From: Candidatus Omnitrophota bacterium | GTDB taxonomy: Bacteria > Omnitrophota > Gorgyraeia > Zapsychrales > Fredricksoniimonadaceae | Assembly: GCA_013287965.1 (NCBI GenBank) | Contig: JABDCU010000016.1 | Span: forward strand, 1-37,651 | Reading direction: 5' to 3' | Length of the DNA stretch: 37,651 bases | In this document: one piece after another, positions 1 to 5,777 of the stretch | Layout of the letters: the number at the start of each line of letters is the position of its first letter | Position numbering within the stretch: position 1 is the stretch's first letter | Translations under genes and position numbers: made by a program | Notes under the pieces: model-generated | What the model saw: the letters and a program-made list of their open reading frames with translations, nothing else | Database searches by the model: none | What the model was told of the DNA's origin: nothing

Positions 1-890
1 AGGATCTGCGCGCGGTGCGCGCGGGTCATGGCAAAGATCAAGTCTGATTTTTTAAGCATGATGGTCCCCAAGGGCCTTGAAATATGCGCCGCGGCATTGA
101 TCCCGCGCTCCCGAAGCACCGCGATGGTCTCCTGGCTGGCCGCGGACTTAAAATAAACGCTGGTCCCCGCCGAGTGGACTTCCACGTCTTCACGGGCGAT
201 CAATTTAGCTTTAAGCAAATATTCCGCCATGACCGAACGGCAGCTGTTTCCCGTGCACACGAATAAAACACATTTTTTGTTAATGGCACGGTCCACGTCC
301 GGCTGGGTGATGACACCGTCACGCGTGACCGTCGGGTGCGCCTGTGTAAAATCAAGGATCGTCGAAGATATCCCAAAATCCACCGGACCGCCGTCCAAGG
401 CCAGTTCCACCTGGCCATCCAGGTCCTGCAAAGCTTCCTTGCAATTCGTCGGGGGCTTTTTACCTTCCAGGTTTGCCGAAGGGGCCGCGATGGTGCAGCC
501 GCTTTCTTCCACCAGGCGCAAGGCCACGGTATGGTCAGGCATGCGTATGCCGATCGTCTCCCCTTCATGCCGGGCCGGCACGATCACCGTCAAAGGACCG
601 GGCCAATACTTGTCGATCACCTTGTATAAATTCGGGTGCGTGTACGTCGAATAATTCTCAATGATCCCCCGCTGGGCCACTAAAATGGAAAAAAGTTTCC
701 CATCCGTGCGCTGCTTGACCGCGCGCAGGCGGTCCATGGCCTTGGGATTATTGGAATCCGCGGCGATGCCGTAGACGGTTTCCGTCGGAAATATCACCAA
801 TCCGCCCTGGCGCACGATGCGGGCCGCCTCGGCGATCTTTTCCGGTTCCGGCAAAGCTGAATTGACTTTTAAGACCTTAGTGGCGCCCAT
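1..890 (-). CDS. Sua5/YrdC threonylcarbamoyl-AMP synthase fused to LMW phosphatase (partial)
   Basis: The frame is open from an ATG at 890 to the left edge, giving 296 residues with no stop, so the C-terminus lies outside. Residues 1 to about 195 are a Sua5/YrdC/YciO domain, with the TVYGIAADS segment, the KQR element of the nucleotide/phosphate site and APSAN. This family makes threonylcarbamoyl-AMP from threonine, bicarbonate and ATP for tRNA t6A37. From about residue 215 a low-molecular-weight protein phosphatase begins: VLFVCTGNSCRS carries the C-x5-R active-site loop. Its catalytic Asp loop would lie beyond the window. In Bacillus the two functions are neighbouring genes (ywlC and ywlE); here they are one chain. 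The loop residue that is Thr in arginine phosphatases and usually Ile in tyrosine phosphatases is Ser here, so the substrate is undecided. The start overlaps the purD stop by 14 nt, implying coupled translation at the end of the purine block. Confidence 0.88.
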   Translation of the reverse strand, partial: MGATKVLKVNSALPEPEKIAEAARIVRQGGLVIFPTETVYGIAADSNNPKAMDRLRAVKQRTDGKLFSILVAQRGIIENYSTYTHPNLYKVIDKYWPGPLTVIVPARHEGETIGIRMPDHTVALRLVEESGCTIAAPSANLEGKKPPTNCKEALQDLDGQVELALDGGPVDFGISSTILDFTQAHPTVTRDGVITQPDVDRAINKKCVLFVCTGNSCRSVMAEYLLKAKLIAREDVEVHSAGTSVYFKSAASQETIAVLRERGINAAAHISRPLGTIMLKKSDLIFAMTRAHRAQI

Positions 891-2166
891 GGGCAGCTTT
901 TTCTTTTACGATCCTGGTTGCGATGTCACGGCGAAAAAACATATGTTCAAATTTGATCTTACTCACCGCATTATACGCTTTTGCGGCAGCTGCTTCAAAG
1001 CTTTTAGCGATGGCGCTGACACCTAAAACCCGTCCGCCATTGGTCACCAATCCGCTCCCCTCGACCTTAGTACCTGCGTGAAAAACAAAGGTTTCCGGCT
1101 CTTTGATCTCATCGAGGCCGCTAATAGTAAATCCATTTTGGTATTTACCGGGATAGCCGCCTGAAGCGATCACCACACATACGCAGGGCCGTTCATCCCA
1201 TTTGATCTTTAATTCATCAAGCCTGCCGTCGCAAGCAGCCAAAAACATTTCCACAATATCGGACTTAAGCCTTGGCAGGATGCTTTGGGTTTCAGGGTCG
1301 CCGAAGCGCACGTTGAACTCCAACGCTTTAGGGCCATCAGCGGTCAACATCAGTCCCGCGAAAAGAATGCCTTTAAAAGGGTTGCCTTCCTGGTACATGC
1401 CCCGGATGGTTGGTTCAATGATCCGCGTGATGATCGGGTCCAAAACCTCGATAGTGACCAAAGGGCTTGGCGAAAACGTCCCCATCCCGCCGGTGTTGGG
1501 CCCAAGATCATCATCAAAAATGCGTTTATGGTCCTGTGCCGTGGGCAGGACCAAAAAATGTTTGCCGTCACAAACAGCCAGCACCGATACCTCAGGGCCT
1601 TGCAGGCATTCTTCAATGACCACCCTGTTTCCCGCGGCGCCGAATATTTTTCGGACCATGATCTCATCAATGGCGGTCTTTGCCTGCGGCAGGTCAGCGC
1701 AAACATAGACACCCTTGCCGGCGGCAATGCCGTCAGCCTTGACAACCAAAGGGAACTGGGCTTTCTCTAAAAAAACCAGCGCCTTGGACGCATCATCAAA
1801 AACTTTGTAGACAGCTGTCGGGATATTGCGGCGGTGCATGAATTCTTTGGCAAAGACCTTGCTGCCTTCAAGTTCGGCCGCGGCTTGGGAAGGCCCGAAG
1901 ATCTTTAATCCTTTGGACGTAAAAGCATCCACTATTCCGGCAACCAGGCTGGCTTCGGGGCCGACGATGGTCAGGTCAATTTTCTTGCGCAAGGCAAACT
2001 GCAAAAGCAGTCCCACATCATCAACTTTAATATCGACACATTCAGCGATCTGGGCGATGCCGCCATTGCCCGGCGCGCAATAAAGCCGCTTGACCTTGGG
2101 GGACTGTGCGATCTTCCAGCACAGCGCGTGTTCCCGCCCGCCGGCACCTATCACTAAAATATTCAT
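877..2166 (-). CDS. purD: Phosphoribosylamine-glycine ligase
   Basis: 429 residues, the usual length for PurD (GAR synthetase), which joins glycine to 5-phosphoribosylamine with ATP in step two of purine synthesis. The N-terminus MNILVIGAGGREHALCWK is the family's signature start. It is followed by TIVGPEASLVAGIVD, the ATP-grasp middle part (KADGIAAGKGVYV) and the strongly conserved NVRFGDPETQSILPRL. Transcribed after purM, with a 62-nt gap that holds a palindromic repeat. Its last codons overlap the next gene (Sua5 fusion). No odd features in the protein itself. Confidence 0.97.
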   Translation of the reverse strand: MNILVIGAGGREHALCWKIAQSPKVKRLYCAPGNGGIAQIAECVDIKVDDVGLLLQFALRKKIDLTIVGPEASLVAGIVDAFTSKGLKIFGPSQAAAELEGSKVFAKEFMHRRNIPTAVYKVFDDASKALVFLEKAQFPLVVKADGIAAGKGVYVCADLPQAKTAIDEIMVRKIFGAAGNRVVIEECLQGPEVSVLAVCDGKHFLVLPTAQDHKRIFDDDLGPNTGGMGTFSPSPLVTIEVLDPIITRIIEPTIRGMYQEGNPFKGILFAGLMLTADGPKALEFNVRFGDPETQSILPRLKSDIVEMFLAACDGRLDELKIKWDERPCVCVVIASGGYPGKYQNGFTISGLDEIKEPETFVFHAGTKVEGSGLVTNGGRVLGVSAIAKSFEAAAAKAYNAVSKIKFEHMFFRRDIATRIVKEKAAHGRH

Positions 2167-2202
2167 CTACATCCTACCTGTCATTCCCTATTGATTTAAA
2201 TT

Positions 2203-2228
2203 GTCATTCCCGCGAAAGCGGGAATCCA
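2203..2228. repeat. Dispersed palindromic repeat, copy 1
   Basis: A near-perfect palindrome reading GTCATTCCCGC, a short AAA-type centre, then GCGGGAATCCA. It lies between purD and purM and directly abuts the purM stop codon. The same unit occurs at 18903-18930 (variant), 20486-20511 and 29108-29134. A further partial half-site (TGTCATTCCC) is seen at about 2180. It behaves like a REP/MITE-type intergenic repeat. On the minus strand it could form a hairpin after purM. Confidence 0.9.
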
Positions 2229-3233
2229 TTACTTAAAAACTACTTTACGCTTTGTATCCTGCACCACTTCGCCGATAACAAATGACTCCACCTTTTGCTG
2301 ACGCAAAAGGGCCTGGACTCCGACGACATCTTGAGGCGTGACCACTAAGCACAAGCCAATACCCATATTAAAAGTACGGTACATCTCATGCTCCGGGACA
2401 CGGCCTTTGTCCTGGATCAGATCAAATATCCGAGGAACGGGCCAGCTTCCTTTGTTAACGCTAAAACATAATCCTTTAGGCAAGACCTTGGTCAATTTTT
2501 CATACCAGGCGCCGCCTGTCATATGCGCCATGCCCCTGACGCGTATCTTTTCAAGCAAGGCCAATACGGGTTTAACATAAATGCACGTGGGCTTAAGCAA
2601 AATTTGTGCGTAGCGTTTTTGCTCTTGGGTGTTCAACGCTTTACGGGCCAGCGAATAGCCATTAGAGTGCAGCCCTGAAGATGGGAGACCTATGAGCACA
2701 TCATTGCATTTGATCCCTGAGCCATCAATAATGCCCTGTTTCTCCACGATACCGACTGTAAAGCCTGCCAGATCATAGTCCTTGCCCTTGTACATATCGG
2801 GCATTTCCGCGGTTTCACCGCCGATCAAGGCGCATCCGGCCAGACGGCATCCGGCGACAATGCCCTTCATCACATCCTTCATGATCTTGGGGTTGAGTTT
2901 GCCGGTAGCTATGTAATCTAAGAAGAACAAAGGCCTGGCACCGGTACACAAAACATCATTCACATTCATCGCCACCAGATCAATGCCCACGGTGTCATGC
3001 TTGCCTGCTAAATTCGCGACCAATAATTTCGTACCCACACCATCGGTCGAAGAAACCAAGATCGGATCCTTGTATTTCAAGAAACCAGGATCAAACAAAG
3101 CCCCAAATGAACCCGGGCGGTTAACCACGCCCTTATTCATCGTGACCGAAGACATCGCCTTGATCGCATCCACAAACCGGTTGGCCTTGGCAATATCCAC
3201 GCCTGCTTTTTTATACGTCAGTTTTTGTGCCAT
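2229..3233 (-). CDS. purM: Phosphoribosylformylglycinamidine cyclo-ligase (AIR synthetase)
   Basis: 334 residues, slightly shorter than the E. coli enzyme (345). PurM closes FGAM to AIR with ATP. Family landmarks are KAGVDIAKANRFV at the N-terminus, the ATP-binding VSSTDGVGTKLL, VNDVLCTGARPLFFLDY, the IGGETAEMPDMY glycine-rich segment and GLPSSGLHSNGYSLAR. The usual HITGGGxxEN stretch reads HMTGGAWYEK here, so the normally conserved third Gly and the Asn are replaced. The rest of the domain is intact, so activity is likely. An AAAGGA ribosome site lies just upstream of the ATG. It precedes purD on the same strand, and a large fold-back element lies upstream. Confidence 0.96.
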   Translation of the reverse strand: MAQKLTYKKAGVDIAKANRFVDAIKAMSSVTMNKGVVNRPGSFGALFDPGFLKYKDPILVSSTDGVGTKLLVANLAGKHDTVGIDLVAMNVNDVLCTGARPLFFLDYIATGKLNPKIMKDVMKGIVAGCRLAGCALIGGETAEMPDMYKGKDYDLAGFTVGIVEKQGIIDGSGIKCNDVLIGLPSSGLHSNGYSLARKALNTQEQKRYAQILLKPTCIYVKPVLALLEKIRVRGMAHMTGGAWYEKLTKVLPKGLCFSVNKGSWPVPRIFDLIQDKGRVPEHEMYRTFNMGIGLCLVVTPQDVVGVQALLRQQKVESFVIGEVVQDTKRKVVFK

Positions 3234-3255
3234 ATTCCTTTTCCTACGTGTACGG

Positions 3256-3460
3256 GGTAAATTTGTTCTTTTCGCTCCACGGTCGATTTTTTAACGCCGA
3301 CGATCCTCGGTCACTCGGTGCCTCAGAAACTCGCCCTGAACTTCTCTGGAAGTTCAGGGCTCGAGCATCTTCGGCATTCCTCGCCCTACGGCTCGGAATT
3401 CCCTCGTTCCCTCGGCCTGCGTCGGCTAAAATCGAAGTGTCGCAAAAAGAACAAATTTCC
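3256..3460. repeat. Long imperfect fold-back (MITE-like) element upstream of purM
   Basis: About 200 nt with nested inverted repeats. The outer arms are AAATTTGTTCTTTT (3259-3272) and its exact complement (3445-3458). Next inward, GTCGATTTT (3282-3290) pairs imperfectly with the AAAATCGAAG region (3428-3436). The core is a perfect 11-bp hairpin, CCCTGAACTTC (3334-3344), loop TCTG, GAAGTTCAGGG (3349-3359). The arms are off-centre by about 12 nt, so bulges are expected. No protein is encoded. It fills the gap between the orphan gene and purM and would form part of the purM leader if transcribed. Confidence 0.75.
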
Positions 3461-3507
3461 CCCTTACCTTAATTTACCAATATTTCCCTTTAGTTCTCAT
3501 CACAAAA

Positions 3508-4014
3508 TCAATATACAAGAGTGACATCTTTTAATCTAAAAATGGGGTAATCTATTGAATCGATTTTGGCCTCTATTCGAATTTTTGTATCCCGTTTCAT
3601 AATAGCTAATTCAGGATAATCTGACAACTTCACAATACAAGTTGTTATGCCATAACCGTCAAAACTTCCGATATCACCAAAAGTAACTTTTATATTATCA
3701 TTACTTGCCTTATCGACTGAGGAAAGTTTCATATTCCAGTCAATGCTTAGACCAATGTAATGTTTCAAGATTTCATTTTGTTGAAAAGGCGGGCTCTTTT
3801 CAATTTCCTCTATAATTTGCCCTCGAGTTAAATTAATATTATTCAAACCATTTTTAATTTTATTTGATTCTTTAATACTACTATTATGGTCTTGCACTTC
3901 CGTCTTTATTTCGGTCTGATTATTTTGTAAATTATACGCGTGTGTGAAACAAAAAGTTGACAACGCGGCGAATGATCCTCCTAATATCCAATATAATAAA
4001 GGCGGTAAATTCAT
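3508..4014 (-). CDS. Membrane-anchored hypothetical protein, AT-rich
   Basis: 168 residues, not recognised. Residues 1-25 (LPPLLYWILGGSFAALSTFCFT) form one hydrophobic segment, either an uncleaved anchor or a signal. A polar stretch follows (about 30-65, many N, K and E), then a C-terminal domain of beta-strand character ending TKIRIEAKIDSIDYPIFRLKDVTLVY. That ending is reminiscent of small OB-fold (tRNA_anti-like) exported domains, but I cannot assign it. AAGGAG lies at 4026-4031, 11 nt before the ATG. Base composition is clearly more AT-rich than the flanking pur genes, and the gene sits between two fold-back elements inside the purine block, so recent arrival is likely. Confidence 0.7.
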   Translation of the reverse strand: MNLPPLLYWILGGSFAALSTFCFTHAYNLQNNQTEIKTEVQDHNSSIKESNKIKNGLNNINLTRGQIIEEIEKSPPFQQNEILKHYIGLSIDWNMKLSSVDKASNDNIKVTFGDIGSFDGYGITTCIVKLSDYPELAIMKRDTKIRIEAKIDSIDYPIFRLKDVTLVY

Positions 4015-4096
4015 TTTGACATGATCTCCTTCATTAACAGTCTCTTCTTTAACCCCCTAACCCTTCTTTATAAGAAAGAGGGGAAATATTAGGTGG

Positions 4097-4235
4097 CCGA
4101 TACCGGTGTGTTCTCCTGCGTATAAAAATTTGTACCGTTCGATTTCGATCCAACTTTTTCGCGTGACCAGATCCTTGGGAAACAACGGTACCAGCGTGAA
4201 CTACAAATTTTAGCAGGAGGACATACCGGTGTCGG
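4097..4235. repeat. Second fold-back element, downstream of purQ
   Basis: Arms 4097-4119 and 4213-4235 are inverted copies matching at 20 of 23 positions; both contain ACCGGT and TCCTGC. Just inside them, AAAATTTGTA and TACAAATTTT extend the pairing, with partly complementary GGTACC-type segments further in. It is about 139 nt and encodes nothing. It is a different sequence from the element at 3256-3460, and together the two bracket the orphan gene. Confidence 0.75.
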
Positions 4236-4258
4236 CCCTACATGCGCGAGTGTAAAAA

Positions 4259-4294
4259 GATTGCTTCGTCGCCCTTCGGGCTCCTCGCAATGAC
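4259..4294. repeat. Short dispersed-type repeat (GATTGCTTCG...GCAATGAC)
   Basis: A compact hairpin-forming unit, GATTGCTTCGTCGCCC-TTCG-GGC followed by TCCTCGCAATGAC, with ends TTGC/GCAA and stem GCCC/GGGC around TTCG. Units of this kind are common intergenic repeats in many bacteria (general knowledge). It lies just 3' of purQ and could act as a transcript-end hairpin. Confidence 0.6.
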
Positions 4295-4301
4295 GCGTAT
4301 A

Positions 4302-5090
4302 CTACAAATTCTCCTTCACGTAATTAATACCATTCTCAAATATCTTGGCCCCATCGCCGAATTCGCTTTTTTGGGTCAGGCGTGTCCAAAAGGGGTGCTG
4401 CTCGAATAAGAAATGACGCTCCGGATGCGGCATCAAGCCCAGCACACGTCCGGTGGTATCGCAAATTCCGGCGATATCATCAGTGGCACCGTTAGGATTA
4501 TCCGGATATACCGGCTTGCCGCCATCAAGGCTGCAATAACGAAAAACGATCTGTCCGTTACCGGTCAGCGTATCTAACACTTTTTTATCGCGCGGGATGA
4601 ATTTTCCCTCGCCGTGCGCCACTGGCAGATAAATCTGGCCCGCCATACCCTTGGTCCAAATAGAACGGCTTTCCACCTTCAAATGCACCCAGCGGGCCTC
4701 GAACTTCGCAGAATCATTATAGAACAACGTGGCCTCTTGTCCAATTTTCCAGCCAAGCCCAGGCAAAATGCCCGCTTTGGCCAGGATCTGAAATCCATTG
4801 CATATGCCGATGATCAATTTGCCGTCACGGATAAATCGTTTGATGTCTTCTGCCAGTTTCAAACGCAATTCATTGGCCAGGATACGCCCCGAGGCAATAT
4901 CATCCCCATAACTAAACCCGCCGGGCAAGGCCAGGATATGATAATCGCCCAGCTTCTTAGTGCCGGCGATCAGGGCATTGATATGCACCTGCTCGACATG
5001 GGCCCCCAAACGGCTGAACGCAAACGCAGTTTCCTCGTTGCAGTTTGTCCCAGCCGTGCGAATAACGATGACTTTAACGTTTGATGACAT
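4302..5090 (-). CDS. purQ: FGAM synthase glutaminase subunit
   Basis: 262 residues, a class I glutamine amidotransferase. It releases ammonia from glutamine for PurL in the conversion of FGAR to FGAM. The nucleophile is C97 in IIGICNGFQ, and the His/Glu of the triad are H222 and E224 in MPHPERHF. The oxyanion region LALPGGFSYGDDIASG is typical of PurQ. The ATG starts immediately after the TAA of the preceding LOG-family gene with no gap. A separate PurQ fits the PurS/PurL/PurQ three-component system; here PurS is fused to PurL. Confidence 0.96.
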   Translation of the reverse strand: MSSNVKVIVIRTAGTNCNEETAFAFSRLGAHVEQVHINALIAGTKKLGDYHILALPGGFSYGDDIASGRILANELRLKLAEDIKRFIRDGKLIIGICNGFQILAKAGILPGLGWKIGQEATLFYNDSAKFEARWVHLKVESRSIWTKGMAGQIYLPVAHGEGKFIPRDKKVLDTLTGNGQIVFRYCSLDGGKPVYPDNPNGATDDIAGICDTTGRVLGLMPHPERHFLFEQHPFWTRLTQKSEFGDGAKIFENGINYVKENL

Positions 5091-5777
5091 TTATTTTTTC
5101 TTTTTCTTGGCGTAAAACTGTTTGATGATCCGAACAACTTCTTCCGGCTTATCAGCGGTTTGGATGATGTCCAGGTCCTTAAGATCAATGCAGCCCTCAT
5201 GGAGCATCGGGCCTTTGAACCAATCCAATAAACCCTTCCAGTATTTGCTTCCGTAAAGGATGACAGGAAATTGGTCCATGCGCTGGGTCTGGATCAGGGT
5301 GATGCTTTCTGATAATTCATCCAGGGTCCCGTACCCGCCGGGAAAGATCACAAAGGCCTTGGCGTATTTAACAAAACAAACCTTACGGCAAAAGAAATAA
5401 TGAAAATTGATCAGATGATTGATATAGCTGTTGGCTTTTTGCTCAAAAGGCAAGTCAATGTTAAGCCCGATGGATTTGCCGCCGGCTTGGGCCGCCCCTT
5501 TATTGCCTGCTTCCATGATGCTGGGGCCGCCGCCGGTGATCACCGCGTACCCGGCTTTGACCAATAATTCCGCTGTTTTTTCTGCGGCATCATAATAAGA
5601 ATGCGCGGTGTGGATGCGCGAAGACCCGAATATGCTGACAGCCGGACCAATGTCTTTGAGCTCTTCAAATCCGGCAACGAATTCCGCCATGATTCGGAAA
5701 ATGCGCCAGGGGTCTTCCATCATTTCAAAATCAGGGGCTTGGGGATGATTTTTTGCTTTTGCCATAAGTTTCCTCAC
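5091..5777 (-). CDS. LOG-family (TIGR00730) Rossmann-fold protein
   Basis: 228 residues. It contains the LOG/lysine-decarboxylase-like signature PGGYGTLDE (about 146-154), an AVSIFGSSR nucleotide-binding start and AVITGGGPSIMEAGNKGA. Family members hydrolyse nucleoside 5'-monophosphates to free base and ribose 5-phosphate (cytokinin-activating LOG, or nucleosidase PpnN). The GTG at 5777 overlaps the purL stop (GTGA). An in-frame ATG at 5765 with an AGGA just upstream is an equally plausible start. The tail ends in a run of five lysines. Position between purL and purQ suggests a role tied to purine nucleotide pools, which is inference. Confidence 0.88.
   Translation of the reverse strand: MRKLMAKAKNHPQAPDFEMMEDPWRIFRIMAEFVAGFEELKDIGPAVSIFGSSRIHTAHSYYDAAEKTAELLVKAGYAVITGGGPSIMEAGNKGAAQAGGKSIGLNIDLPFEQKANSYINHLINFHYFFCRKVCFVKYAKAFVIFPGGYGTLDELSESITLIQTQRMDQFPVILYGSKYWKGLLDWFKGPMLHEGCIDLKDLDIIQTADKPEEVVRIIKQFYAKKKKK

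Noticed and set aside
200-568. Arg/Trp-rich frame on the minus strand at the left end.
   Set aside because: It is out of frame with the Sua5-phosphatase fusion, which explains the same DNA with conserved motifs.
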